A stretch of 64,000 nt of DNA from Malaya genurostris (GCF_030247185.1 NC_080571.1:166837047-166901046); one strand, 5' to 3'; shown: positions 22,211 through 35,841, numbered from the stretch's first letter. Translations and numbers: made by a program. Notes: a model not told the origin generated them from the letters alone.

Positions 22211-23426
22211 ACAAAACACGGACACTAGTCACTGCCACTGGCATAGTGACAGTGATCTCGGCTTTCGGTAGAACTTCGGGAGAATGTCGGATGAACTTTC
22301 TACTTAAAATAGCAAGCTCAGCTTGTATTACAATCTTCGTGTTTCGCCCGAAAGTAAATGTTAGGAGCTTAAAAACCCATAGTCCAAGTTAGCGATCAGT
22401 CAGTTTTCGGATAGTATACGGATAGTAGTCCGTCAATCAGTGGTCAATCAGTCGCATGTTACGGTTGTCATACTTTAGAGCATAGTCAGTGAAATTTTAG
22501 GGCGAAATGAAATATTCATTGCGCGATTAACACTAAAAGGCAAAAGGTCGTTCTCATGTTAATAGTTATTTTTCAAGTAGTACAATTCCGTGTACAATAT
22601 TGTTGTAAGAAAATAATTCGTTAGATGTGGCTGACAGAAAAGCATGAAAACATTTTAGATTAGTGAACAATGAAAGTATACATCGAATTTGTCCGCACAT
22701 AGCCTGATGGTAGCAAGTGGAAGAAAAAACATTCACTGAGGGATAATAGCTATTTTTCGTGAACAAAATATACAACCCAAGAAGCGTAGATCCACTTTTG
22801 TGTTACCGAGAAAGGATAATAAGTGATAAGTTTTTTTTTGCAAAAGATTTTTCTGCCATTGTGTAGTTCGCCGCCATTGTGTAGAAACCTTAATTGTGAA
22901 GTAATAAAAGTAAATAAAAGAAGTTTAAAGAAGAACAGAAAAAAAGAGATTATTATTTCTAATTGTGAAAAAACACCCCTCCAATCCTCGACGCACGCCG
23001 CTTGGACTGCGCGGCAGAATACAGGCTATTCACAATGTCACGTAATTCGAAAGAAAAGAGTTCCTTTAAACGAAAAAACATTGTTTCAAATTACTTGGAT
23101 ATTCCAAAGGACGCCGACCCATGATGTTCGACACTCTGCAATTCACACTATACACACTACGTCTATAACAAAAAAAAACTGCGTTTTTCCTCCGACTCAG
23201 GGAGGATTGTAACCTCCTAGTTTACTTACACATGCACAATTTGATTAATATTTAATAAAAATAATACTATGTAAATATTAGCTTCTGCAGTCCTTGAATT
23301 GAACAAAAATATATCATTAAAATTATTATTATTGTCACTATTATTGTTAGTATTTCTATCACATTATTATTACCATTCTATTCCTAACGCCATTTTCAAT
23401 TATGCTTTTTTAAATACGGTGTAAAT

Positions 23427-24201
<775 letters not shown>

Positions 24202-24379
24202 TTATTCACTTCAGAATTTTACTAAGCGATTCTTACATAGCGATTCTTACATAGCGAAGATATATAATGAATAAAGAAAGGTCATGATCGCGACTATAAT
24301 GTAATAATAAAAGGTGGGACCGTACACTGAGTGTGTACACGAATATTGCAACATCTTCCTCATTTTCAAATAATATCTA

Positions 24380-25134
24380 CTCAATATTATTTCGAAATCC
24401 CTCAATCTAGCTGGAGTACGAGTAATTCGTTTTGGCCTCATGTTTCTATCGTTCCTATTGTTTGTGGAAGTAAACGGAGCTTTTCCCACTGGTGATAACG
24501 CTTGTAGTAGAATAAGATGATTTACGATTATTCGGCAACACTGGTGGTGATGAAATCGTTGATAATTCAATCGTAGCAAACTCTGACGGAACTATTTTTT
24601 CAGAACAAACATTCGAATTCCCTACAGAAGAAGAAATAATTTCTTGACTTGTAGTACCCGGAATTGTGGGATATCGGTTAAGTGTCGCGTTGGGCTCATT
24701 GCGTGGTTTTAAGTGAACCAAACTGCGTCGATAAGGAACACCATTCACGTTGACGAGATACGAACGTTCGCTTAAACGATCAGAAACAATTCCGGCACTC
24801 GATTTTCTTAAGGTTTCTGGTTGTAACTGTGCATATATAGGAGAGCCAATCCCCAGTTCAGGTAATTTCCGAGATTTATTATTATAGTTCCGTTTAGAAA
24901 ACTTGCGATTTTGTTCGATAGAAGCAGGAACATTTTCAATGATTCGTGGGAGTAAATTTCCTTTCGACATTGGTACACCACAACTAGTAGAGCGACAAAA
25001 CAGTCGAGAGTATCATCCGCTTTCTTGATTAACTGCTTTGAATTTTTTACAGCTGTCTCTGCCTTTCCATTTGCCTGTTGGTGATGTGCTGAAGTTACTA
25101 ATTCGAAATCCCATTCACGAGCGAAATGAGCCAT
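24380..25134 (-). pseudogene. Ty3/Gypsy integrase C-terminal fragment
   Basis: On the minus strand the end of a retrotransposon pol polyprotein is visible. It shows the integrase core end (FAREWDFELVTSAHHQQANGKAE, given here only as its key HHQQANGKAE part, about 25080), then in another frame LPELGIGSPIYAQL and the chromatin-binding GPY/F-type block ending VPYRRSLVHLKPR (about 24720). In a third frame the tail RPKRITRTPARLRDFEI lies near 24400. There are at least two frame changes and nothing upstream of 25134. Integrase would insert element DNA, but this piece is inactive. It lies in the loop of the inverted repeat. Confidence 0.75.
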
Positions 25135-25638
25135 TTTAACATTGGAAAAGTCGTGCCTCGACGATCGATTCCGCCTCGGACAGGTAGATTTGAATCACTC
25201 TTCAGCGACTGGAACAATGGTAGCATCTACCGTCTCGGTTTTCAACACAACCAGTCGGTATGGGAGCCACACATACAAAAGAGCACTAGGTGGATTCCGT
25301 TCACCATTAACTGGTCACCATTCACCTGCGGTGGATATCGGGGGACCTTCCTTGGTGTTGGTTCCGCAAGGGCTATCACTTACGATTACTACCACACTGC
25401 AGGCCGTTCTATTTTGTTGGTCGTTGAGCGCTTGTTGAACGACATACTGCACGAAATATTCGTTCAGTTTGCTGGAACGGTTTGTTGTTTTTTTCTTTTG
25501 CAAAAATAGTGTGAAAATTAGATGTTACCTTTCTATAGAAAGAAAATTTGTTGTTATTCTACGTGAAGTAGAAGTATTGCACAGGTAGGTAGTGTTAGTT
25601 TAAAAAATAAGTGGAAAAAACTTCGGAAACTCTCCAGT
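25135..25638. other. Partial MITE and unassigned sequence in inverted-repeat loop
   Basis: Bases 25399-25638 continue the MITE whose start lies in the right arm; they match 56690-56913 in inverted orientation (TTCGTGCAGTATGTCGTTCA). Bases 25135-25398 match nothing else in the window, and no domain is seen in their frames. Confidence 0.6.
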
Positions 25639-26252
25639 AAAACTAGTCCAACGAGGCTCCAACTCCTCATATTAAAAATGGCTCAACGATGGACCTTTGT
25701 CTGCCGGGTTTGTTGAACGAAAGAAATTGCATTTGGTTCAACGGTCTGTTTCAAAATCGGTAAACGTAGGTCTCGTGTTGGCCTCCAATTGAACGATTGA
25801 TTGGACTTTCATTGGACCAATGATCCAACATATTGGACCAACAAAGGACCACCGTTGAACGTTTTTTTTCTAAGAGGGTGTGATCGATAGTATAGTCACT
25901 GTAACAAGCGTTATTAAGGTATCACACTTTATATTGCTAGACTTTTGTTACCAGAAAAGAGCGCGAACCATCATTCGCTGGTGATTATATACCCGGCGGC
26001 GTCCTGACAGAAAATCGGAAAGGCAGGACGACATCTCATTTTGGGTTGGTAGCGGATAATGCCCGTAGCTAGGAAATTACGGTATCAGGGGGTATGGGAA
26101 GATTTTATAGCAAATTCAAATTTAAACTTTTGACGATTGACGGGTGATTATTTCATTTGAAAGTGATTTGAATCATTGTAATTCATTTGTATTTAAATAT
26201 TAAGGGAGTAACTGATACCATTTCAGGATTGAAACTTGAAGTTTAATCTTAA
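25639..26252 (-). repeat. Right arm of a ~613-bp inverted repeat
   Basis: This arm pairs with 23427-24039. Its inner part is a minus-strand copy of the MITE at 56430-56921, which begins at about 25872 (ACGTTTTTTTTCTAAGAGGG). Confidence 0.92.
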
Positions 26253-27092
26253 CCCGAATAGAAATGAACTGCACCAAAACAGTAATATTAACTGTAACAG
26301 TACAGTAAAAATACATTATTTTACAACAAAATGCATTGTAAACCGAACACCGAATAAACAATGAAATTTAACGTTTTAACCTCAATTTTTACTGTAAAAT
26401 CGGTTTTTACAGTAAAAAGGGGGGTGGTTATGTATCTTAACATTAAAAAAAATCAAATTGTTCCATACATTTTTTTTTTCAAAAACTAACGTTTAATGTT
26501 AATTTGCAATTTGAATAAGATGTGACTTTTTATAATCTCTTGGATTCTGATGTAAATTTATTGTTCTTTCAACAAAAAGCATTGTAGTAACACTGAGCAA
26601 ACCATGTTGCAACCGTATCAGATTTTATTTACCATAATATTCCATATATGGAAAATGTTTGAACAGTAGTTCATTTACTGGGTCAACATAGAAAAAACAG
26701 TTAAATTTAATTTTCAAACAATGTATTTTACTGTACTTTTATTATTCTGCATACAATATGTACTGTTTTTACTATATAAGGACAATGAAAAATATTGCAT
26801 CAGTTCAATATAAAGAAATTCAATAACTTGCCAAGTATCTTATTTCTCTTGAAACGGTAATTAAACGATATAGCACTTTAAAAATATGTTCAATGTCTTC
26901 AAAACCTGCTAGTTTCGAATGTTACGATTGGATGCGTAGATGGCTGCCTTCCTCAAATTAGCTGTTTTTTCTACGAGTGCTCTATTGATTACTGCGCTAT
27001 TAGCTTCAAGAGAGATGATCGAAAAATTACTCATTCCTTTATGTAAACCTACTCTCTCTTGAGCTTTTTCTGAAATGGTGTGATTGAAACAA
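26253..27092. other. Intergenic, AT-rich
   Basis: No gene is seen. Bases 26270-26420 and 26690-26780 are rich in ACAGTAAAA/TTTTACTGT words, which suggests a decayed foldback or MITE, but its ends could not be set. Confidence 0.5.
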
Positions 27093-28382
27093 TTAAAAAA
27101 AAAAATGATTGAGCATTTCTATTTGCTTACTGTAGATAAATTGCAGCTTAGCTTCGTCTATTGCCGGTCTTATTGATTTATCTGTAGATTGTGCGTATTT
27201 GCGACCAGTAACCGACATTTCTCGCAAGGCTTCAGCTCCGTACATCAGCAAAGCCAGAGCGCTCTTCGATTCTCTGTCTATATCTTCCAGTTGTTTCACG
27301 GTTACGTTGATATTTGGATCAGTCGTAAGTCTTTTTCAGAAAGGAAAACATCGTTAAAACATTTACATGCATACAAGTTTATCTCTTAGGTATCTTGATA
27401 TTCAATTCATTAATAAAAAAACAACTTACAACTTGTCCGTTAGACTTCAATCTCTGGTTTTCCTGTATTTGAATGAGAGCGATGTCTTTCGCCTCTGCCA
27501 AATCCTTCCTTAGTTTTTCGATGCTTTCCTTTTGTTTTTTATTTTCAGCTATTTTATTTTTTAATTTTTCGAGTACTCTGTTATATTCATCATGCCAATT
27601 CGTCTTGTGCGCGGTGCTGGGTTCGTCATGTGAATTTTCATTCATGTTATGTGTTCCATTAGTGACCGACAGAGTGACCTCTCTGATAGAACGAATGCAT
27701 GCACCAGATTCAGGAACATTGATATCCGGAGATTTTTCAACTTCCGGAACAATCAAAGGATCATTGAAATTACCAGATCGATTAGATGAACAAGCTTGAT
27801 TCGGTAGTGGAGTATATATGGTGAAACGATTTGGTTTTACTGATTGAGGCAGTGCTGAGGTCGTAGCAAAGCCATTAAAATCACTAGATCCAACAGATGT
27901 GCTGGTTTGAATCTCATCTAACATTTCTAATTCAATATATTCGATGCAGTGTGCAGTATTTCCCTTAACATTTTCGTATCGGTTATCACAGATGTCCTGT
28001 TGGGGCAGCGATAAATTCAATGGGTCGATTTTATCATCTTGCAAAGATGATACACTGGCACGAGCCACATCCACGAATGCATGCCCATCTTGGCTGAGTT
28101 CCACATTGTTTTCTTTGAGTACATTGTTTAACTAAGGAAAATGTAAATATTAATTGTAAACATACATACTACTAAACAAAATGATTTTCGCAGTCAGTTT
28201 CCAGAATAACATACCATTTGCTGCAGATAGATATCATTGCTCGCCTTTGCTGCTCCCTGCTGCTTCTTTTTATTTCCACCTTCAAACAAACATATCGTTA
28301 GTTTTTGTCCGTCCTTTTTATTGAAAAAATTATACATACCAACACTATTCTTTTTATCAGTTTTTCTGCTACGCTTAGGCAT
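27093..28382 (-). CDS. Coiled-coil protein, possible BEN domain (spliced)
   Basis: The function is unknown. The ATG at 28382 begins MPKRSRKTDKKNSVG, a basic start. A possible 60-base intron (28339-28280, GTATGT...GAAG) is in frame either way. A clear intron, 28214-28132 (GTATGT...TTCCTTAG), joins LQQM to LNNVLKENN in phase. The large exon to 27430 has a long acidic/serine-rich middle and a coiled coil (LEKLKNKIAENKKQKESIEK), and ends at a GTAAGT donor. The last exon, about 27312-27093, reads SALALLMYGAEALREMSVTG, which resembles BEN domains. I could not make the last intron phase agree, so that join is uncertain or broken. It lies divergent to the tnp2-like transposase 860 bases away, and may be the accessory gene of the same transposon. 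Confidence 0.55.
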
Positions 28383-29244
28383 TTTACGCTTAATTAAAGA
28401 ACAAGAAATGCTTGAACGCGACAGGAGCTCGTAAAATCTTTTTTTCAATTCAAGGTTATAATGTGTGAAGTCATGTACACTGTTAATTGTTTTGGAAAAA
28501 AACACAGTCGAGTTCAATAACGTAACAACATTTTATATTGTTCAAAGTTTGTCTTTTATTTATTTAATAAACTATAATATCAGAGCTAATATTTGCATTA
28601 TGCATTCATTGCATTAAATAAAAATCATCTTAAAAAGGTCAGATGAGTTGACATACGTAATCATATTTTTTCAGCTGCTTTAGCAGTTGAGTGGAAATTC
28701 AAGAAAAAAAAATTAAGTATACTCAAAAAAAAAAAATGACGTATTTACGAAGATTCGTTTGGCGGTATAGAAAAAACTCATATTTTCCAACAATAGCCAT
28801 TTTTCTATGATTGTGAATTACTTAATATCCTAATGTGTTTGCACAACATGGTTGATAAATTGGTGCCTGTTACTAGCCACAAATAAAATATTTGCTCTAA
28901 CTAGTGATATCAAAAACCTGTCTAGAACATTTTCTTTCGGTAACCTGAAATTTTACTGGATCTCTAGTTTATATTCTTCATTATTTTAGTCTATTATACG
29001 AAACGTTAAAATTTATAGTTTTTTACGCTATATAACGTCATTGCTTTTCTACATACATTATAAAATTATTTTAGTGTGCAAATACTTCCCAGTCGTGTAT
29101 TATTATTATTGCGCATCAATCTGTGGTTTTATTCCAATAACTTTGTGTTTCTAACTGTGCTGGAGAAAAGTTGTATCAGGAAAACAAAGAAAATTTCCTA
29201 AAAAATATAATTCTAGAACATTTACAAACTAAGTATTGGTTATT
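28383..29244. other. Shared upstream region of the divergent pair
   Basis: These 862 AT-rich bases lie between the start codons of the coiled-coil gene and the transposase gene. No core promoter could be singled out. A bidirectional control region is plausible. Confidence 0.45.
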
Positions 29245-31411
29245 ATGAGGAATTCAAGAAAAAACACGTTGTTTTATAAAAATCTGAATAAAAATACGAG
29301 GACTCCCTATGCAAGAACTTTTAAACCGGTATAAGTACATATCAACTGAGGAGATAGCTCCATGTTACTTGAACTTTTATTTTTAATTTTAGACTACCAA
29401 CCGTCGCAAATCAGTTGAAATCATACAAACAGAAAAAACATCAAACAAACTGAACATTGATAACGGTTCATTTTTCATGGTACAAAATACTCAATTCTAT
29501 TTTAACCGTAATGTCGATGAAAAAAAAATGTTCTCAATATTACAGTGGCTGAGTGATAAAAATTCTAGCTACTCTGATAATCAATTTGATGAATGTATTG
29601 ATGATGAGGTAAGTTCCTGTGCTCAATTGCATATTTAATAATAGTCTGGTTTTAATCTTTTGGTATTTTGCCCGGGGAAAAGTGACTTGTATACTATTTA
29701 GCTTACAAGTATTGTTCCGAGAGATACTAATATTGAACAATTTTAAGCACTATTAAATATAGAAGTTTTGCTGTTAGTTAAAAATAATTTTTATGTTGTA
29801 TTTTTGTAGATGCACTGCAACGATTTACTGCATCCTCATCTAAGTATTACAAAACACGAAGTAATGGTAATGATGCTGAATATAATAATGCGACACAACT
29901 TATCAAATATTGCAGTTGAACATCTTCTGTCCATGATTAACCTCATTATTGGGCATAGAGCGCTCCCGGAATATTTCCAAGCATTTTCGAATTATTTTGA
30001 AGTAAGAACATTCAAACGTCATTACGTTTGCAATCATTGTGGCCTATATCTTAGTAGCGACAACAATCCGATGTGCGACATTTGTGCTAAACACGACAAT
30101 TCTTTTTTCGTTACTTTTGATTTTACCTCTCAACTTGGAAATGTTTTATCGAAACATTGGGATATTATACAGGATTATAAAAAACAATGTGAAGTCGATA
30201 CGGATATCAAGGATATTCTTCATGGAAATGTAATACGTAACGTTATAGGATATACCACAGACGACGTTAGCTTAACGTTCAACACAGATGGTGTAGCAGT
30301 TTTCAACTCTAATATGAAAAAATCACTATGGCCAATCATAGTTATTATTAACGAATTACCACCTATACTGCGATATTCGCGTAAAAACGTTGTGATAGCT
30401 GGTTTATGGCTTTCAAGTGGTGAACCGAATTTAGACATATTCTTAAGGCCATTTTTTGAGCAGTTACGAACGCTTACTAGGGATGGAATCGCATTAGCAA
30501 ACGGAAAATTGTGTAGGGTTTACACTGTGTGTTGTTGTGTAGACAGTATTGCCAGATGTAAAATACAACACCTGAAACAATTCAACGGTTACGAAGGATG
30601 TAGCTTCTGTAAGCATGAAGGAACGTTAACGAAGTCAAAACAAATTCGATATAAGTATGATGCAAACATAATACCAAGAACTCAAAAAGATATCATTAAC
30701 GCAATGGCTTTGTTCAAACAACGTAAAGATTGCGTAAGTGGCATTAAGGGCATTTCTCCTTTGATTGCGTTGCCTGCATTCGATATAGTAAATTTCTGTC
30801 CAGTTGATTATATGCACTGCGTATTACTTGGTGTGTGTAAGCAACTGACTCGGTTATGGTTTGAGACGAGTACCTTAAATTGTTATATAAGACCATATTT
30901 AGATGAAATTGATGCCATTCTTGAATCAATCAGACCGTTTCAAGAATGCTCTCGTAAAGCTCGCAAACTATCAGAAAGAAAAGCTTGGAAGGCCAATGAA
31001 TGGCAAAACTGGTTACTAATTTACAGTTGTATTTGTTTAAAGGGTATATTGCCACAAAAATATTATGATAACTACTGTACATTGATAACTAACATAAGAA
31101 CGTTACTATGCGTTCCATTAAATGAATCTATACTCCAAAACTGTGAAAAAACTACAAGGATCAGCCCCATGGGGTTGTTCGAGCCGTTGATGTGGAACAA
31201 GGCAACCAAAATTTGTAATGATCTACAATCAAAAAGTTCAATCAATCCGAACCAACACCGAACATCATTTGTCTTGATTTGCATTTGTTTTATGACCGAC
31301 GAAATTACACCATTATCCCAAATATATGCAATTATATCTTTGTACATACTTGCGATTTCTATAATCTTCGCCAAGCTTGTGTTCAAGTTTTTTATGCAAG
31401 CAGTTTTTTAG
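29245..31411 (+). CDS. tnp2/CACTA-like transposase, three exons, 3' part frameshifted
   Basis: Exon 1 is 29245-29328 (MRNSRKNTLFYKNL). Exon 2 is 29393-29608 (ends FDECIDDE), and exon 3 starts at 29810 (MHCNDLLHPHLS). All junctions are in phase with GT...AG introns of 64 and 201 bases. Exon 3 has a zinc-ribbon-like C-X2-C...C-X2-C (CNHCGLYLSS..CDIC), a TDGVAVF motif (first acidic residue), CSFCKHEG, and DYMHCVLLGVCKQLTRLWF. These are features I associate with tnp2-type (CACTA/EnSpm-like) transposases, which cut and paste DNA. After about 31140 the frame stops resembling the family. Another frame reads VEQGNQNL, like the usual FE..N end, so a frameshift probably removed the last catalytic region. 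The family call is by motif only. Confidence 0.65.
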
Positions 31412-31613
31412 CGTTAACTTTCTCTACCATTCTGCGATTTCGGTTGAAGTGATCAACTATTTCTCATTATCAATCGAGTTCATCTAATATAAATTAGAAA
31501 TTAATCTTAAGCACTCAAAATTTATCCAGAGGTAGTTGTCAATTTCTCATGGGGAAACGACATAACATGGAATTCCGAGCTTGCATGACACAAGATCAGA
31601 GTATACCAATTAA

Positions 31614-32247
31614 GGGCTGAGGCCAGTGTGTTTTAGGGCGTTTTAAAGGGCTATTTTCACGCTTCAAATCTGATTTTTTCAGAAACGGTGACGAATATCA
31701 GAAAACCCAACAAACAATCTCTTAGAAATTTAGTTTAGATTATTCTGTGAAAATTTTAGAATTATTGTTTGATTTTAGCGGTCGGGAAAGTCTTTTTTCT
31801 GAAGGAAGAGTTGCATAGCTGAAAACGGCTACTTTCAACTTGTTCATTGAAAATCTCGCCTTCAAAAGCATGGATCAAAAATCTATCCGGACCATGTCTA
31901 GATAATTTAGTTTAGATCTGATTAGTGCATAAAACATATATGTTGTCGCGATGAAAATTAAGTGAAAGTTATTTTTGTGGAGGTAAGTCGATTTCTATGT
32001 CGGCGCCATTTTAGTAACGTAACGAAACATGAGAGAGAAATAAAATCGGCTCATCAAGGCTGCCAAACAAGCGGTAGCTTTATTGGATTTTATGTGATGT
32101 AGTCAAACTTGTAACCGAAAATATCAAAACTTTCTTGGCCACCTGGCCACATCGAGAGTCATTTTACACATTTACGAGAGAGCATGAAGAGAAATGTAAT
32201 ACGCACAGCGAGCGACACGGTTTTACGCTAACAACTGGCATCAGCCC
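31614..32247. mobile_element. 634-bp MITE flanked by TTAA
   Basis: The element begins GGGCTGAGGCCAGTGTG and ends CAACTGGCATCAGCCC, an imperfect inverted repeat of about 15 bases. TTAA occurs on both sides (31610-31613 and 32248-32251), which is the target duplication of piggyBac-type transposition. It has no coding capacity. Confidence 0.8.
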
Positions 32248-32365
32248 TTAAAGCTTCAAATCGTTTTATGGCACGTTTTTGTCTTGCTGTCTAGCAACAA
32301 CCTATCTCTAGCATGCTAGGAATAGTACTGAAACGTTAGCTTTAATTTCGCTTCTATTTATAGAT

Positions 32366-32599
32366 TATGTTTGCTTAAGTTTCTTTTATGAATAATTGGT
32401 TCACTTAAAATTGGAAAATCTATTACTGAATTGGGAAAAGTAGAGACATTTCAGAGTTAACAGATTATGTCAGTAAAATAAGAGCGAATATTTCGTAGTA
32501 TTTTTACAAGATTTACTGAAGTTCGGTAGTTTATTGACAGATGACTATGAATTCGATCGATTTTACAGATCGCCCAGTGAAAATAATATTTTACACCCG
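32366..32599 (+). repeat. 234-bp direct repeat, copy 1
   Basis: This copy is repeated at 35391-35624 with one noticed mismatch (TTTTTACAAG versus TTTTTATAAG). It covers the upstream sequence and the first 66 bases of the hAT exon. Confidence 0.92.
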
Positions 32600-32970
32600 T
32601 ATGTTGATGCGTCTAGGAAAGGACGATCAGTTTTAGGCATTAATGGACAATTCTTGTTCAAAAATAAAATCGTCGTAGTGACACTTGCGATGGTGGAAAG
32701 GCTGGACAGAAATACTGGTGAAAATATATATTCAGAAATAATAAAAGTGCTGGAAAAGTTTGGAGTTGATATACGTAGTGTGTATTCCATAACGACAGAT
32801 AATGGTAGTAACTTCCTAAAAGCTTCTACCATTTTGAGAGAAGCACAAGTAGTAGCATTGAACCAAGCTGAAATGGAAGATATACCCGAAGAAGAAAAAC
32901 TCGTTTTGAAAACTGAAGACAATGACTCAAATGACTTTGACTACGAAAATAATGGCTTAGAAAATATTGA

Positions 32971-35841
32971 GTAAGTAACTAATTTCTGTACATGCTTTAC
33001 TATGAGTTCAATATTTCTTAGTTCAGTAAGTTTTATTCGCTGAACTATTGGTACAGTTGCTCTACACATCCGCATGTCATAATTATCCTGTTTTATTTTA
33101 ACAATGCCGAGGGTATTTCTTAACAGTATAATCTCTTCAATTATAACGTTATGTTTGGTTCCCGTTGTTCCCAAATTTGTCTCTAATTGAGGGCCAGCAG
33201 TAGCTAGTGGGTTGAATCTTACATGGGTATTGTCCAAATGATTTATCGATGGTGGCCGTATCTTTTTGTTTTTGTGGGTCCGCGGGAAACACTCGCAGGC
33301 TACGAAAAACCAAATGATGATGGTGATGTTACGAAAGAGAATCTAAGAAACGTGAAGATGTAAATGTTTTGGACAAACATATTATACTGAATTTTTTATC
33401 ATTCACAGAGTTGCGAAAATATCAAATTATTAAATAAAACCGCTGAACAAAATCCGATTTTAGGCATCCATTATCACTTGTATGGACCAAATATAATCCC
33501 GTTCAGCATCACTATAGTGATGTGCCATAAACTCACACGTGATAATGAAACGATAATCGTTCAAAATCATTCTTACGATTATTAGCCATGCCGCGATTTT
33601 CACTGAAAATTGTGATATTCGCAATATAGTGGGTGTATTGTAAATCAATTTCAAACTAATTGAAATACACCATGCTGTTGTTAAAAACAATTGTAATGAC
33701 ATCACAAAGCATGTTTCATGCAGCAGTTTCAAAAATATTAACACTATTTACTTGAATTTCATACAGAGAAGTAGCAGGAGCGAACACAAAAAAGCCCGGT
33801 GAAAGGACGCTCTACCTAGCTTCACAGCAGAAGGCTGGTTCAAACGCTGCGCAAATCCTTCCCTCCTGTTACTTCTATAAATAAAATTAATGCTAAATAG
33901 CATTTAATTGGGTTGAATCTATTTGATCATGAGAGTAAACCAATTCGGGAATTGAAAATAAGTCCTTTTGTCTCTATAACCAATATACAGAATGTATTTT
34001 TTCACTGTATTTGCATTCCATATTGCTTTTGCATATTGAACTATCGACATCTGAATAGATGTCTGCTAGAGAAAACTGCTGCATGGCTGGTAATCGTGAG
34101 AATAATCATTAATAATAATATGTTAACTTAAAGCATACGACCGACGACACGACCTGCCACTCGTCTATCAAAACTGTATCGTAAATTTAACTACCCCTCA
34201 GTAACTGGAAATGTCAAATCGAAAACGCTAGTGAATTTTTTTAAACTGGCAGCACAAGTTGATATATTTATTGATTTTGAATAACAGTTACCATAACCTT
34301 GGTTACTGCATATCGAAGGCAAGATGAATGTAAACAAAATAAATTTCAGATCGGTTATTATATTACGGAACATTTTAATGGATTTACCTAACTCGAGCGG
34401 AATGTAAAAATTGAGGAGTATGAGTTATGTCTTTTATAAAGCCACGTTCAAAATTCAGGTCTTGACTTGAAACCGTTGTGTGAGAAGGAAGACATGGAAA
34501 TGACCGACAACTAGCTGAGCGAGGCTAGTGCTCTGCGGTACCTGCATAACGTACGGTAAAATGATTTTGTGGAATTCCACTAGTAATTCTCGAATAGTGG
34601 CCAACAAGGTGAAATACTGTTTCCACTGCTGCGCAATCAACCAACAATTTTGACACCGGCATATTACACCGAATCCTATTGCCCAGAAAAGCTAGCAGTT
34701 GAAGTGTACGGATGAATCGCTGGAAGCAGATCATTGTCCTCGTTCGTTGGTTTAATCCATAGTTTCGATTAAATTCCGAAAATCGAGTTCATTTAAATGC
34801 ATTTCTGCTTAATTTGGACAAAGTTTAACCGACGACTTTAACACTAATAGAACTATCCCACCGCTTTCAAAACATGTTTATTTGTTTTGGGGTTCCTTGG
34901 TAACTAGTCCATAGCAACTTAAACAGTGTTGCTCGAGAAGATTATTTTTATCATTTACAAGGGGTCGCTAGATTTGTGGTAACTGACGGTGAATCGTTAG
35001 CGAACAGTTTTATTGCTGATTTTTCTTCGGAGTGTCTGGTCGTGTCGTCGATACGACTGTAGTGATATTGATAAAATGAGATTATACTCAACGGCGATAT
35101 TTTATTAGGTGATAATTGCGCAGCACTGATCACAAATGATAATGAGGCCCCAATACCAATCTCAGAGAACAACGATGATGATAAACAATAATCACGAATA
35201 ATCGGGAATGATAGCTGATTTTTGATTTTTTGAAAATGATAATACCAATACTGATCCGTGAATAAATAAATGTCGTGAGCTATTACTGATCTTCGGAAAA
35301 TTTATTCGAATCCCGTGTAATTAACAGAACACATTTTTATTCCGAAAATAAATCAATTTGACAGATATGATTCTCGTCAAAGAAGTCAGTTATGTTTGCT
35401 TAAGTTTCTTTTATGAATAATTGGTTCACTTAAAATTGGAAAATCTATTACTGAATTGGGAAAAGTAGAGACATTTCAGAGTTAACAGATTATGTCAGTA
35501 AAATAAGAGCGAATATTTCGTAGTATTTTTATAAGATTTACTGAAGTTCGGTAGTTTATTGACAGATGACTATGAATTCGATCGATTTTACAGATCGCCC
35601 AGTGAAAATAATATTTTACACCCGGCGAAAATTGTAATGTAATTCATTTTAAACATGCTTTCGCAAATGCCTTTCTCGGATGATGATGTAAAAATCATAT
35701 AAATAATTATTTTAGAAGGAAAGAAGTTCGAATGGATATATTTCTTTTACACTTCTATTATAACTATTATTTCAGGATGAATGAGATATACCTGTAATTG
35801 CTTCAAATAATTTAAATATCTAATGTAAATTTAATTTATAG
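32971..35841. other. hAT intron 1: mixed repeat debris
   Basis: No coding feature is seen. It contains a small foldback (33773-33875, arms AAGTAGCAGGAG / CTCCTGTTACTT), a partly inverted pair (33565-33592 and 34080-34110, around AATCATTCTTACGATT), and the second 234-bp repeat. Minor minus-strand frames at 34455-34734 have no recognised domain. Confidence 0.6.
35391..35624 (+). repeat. 234-bp direct repeat, copy 2
   Basis: This copy of 32366-32599 lies within hAT intron 1, just upstream of exon b. It carries a non-productive duplicate of the start of exon a. Confidence 0.92.

Larger units (their letters stand above)
19466..23426. other. Intergenic, no gene seen
   Basis: No open frame here has a recognisable domain. 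The stretch holds a near-perfect palindrome (19543-19570), a 50-bp block shared with 44538-44590 in inverted orientation (19838-19890), a dispersed mosquito-type repeat (20336-20527), a short AC run (about 20912) and a 60-bp tandem repeat (22079-22210). The composition is AT-rich. The part from 22300 to 23200 looks like decayed LTR-element sequence, but I cannot support that. Confidence 0.6.

Noticed and set aside
22300..23215. Possible LTR or retroelement leader, with a 129-codon frame
   Set aside because: No terminal direct repeat, primer-binding site or coding domain was found.
33773..33875. Possible tRNA-derived SINE (GGTTCAAAC resembles a B box)
   Set aside because: There is no A box, no second copy in the window, and the inverted 12-base arms suggest a small foldback instead.
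34455..34734. Minus-strand frames of 61-69 codons
   Set aside because: They have no recognisable domain, no splice context, and lie inside repeat debris of an intron.
32366..35624. 234-bp direct repeats read as LTRs of an inserted element
   Set aside because: The first copy runs continuously into hAT coding sequence and includes part of its exon, and no retroelement genes lie between them.
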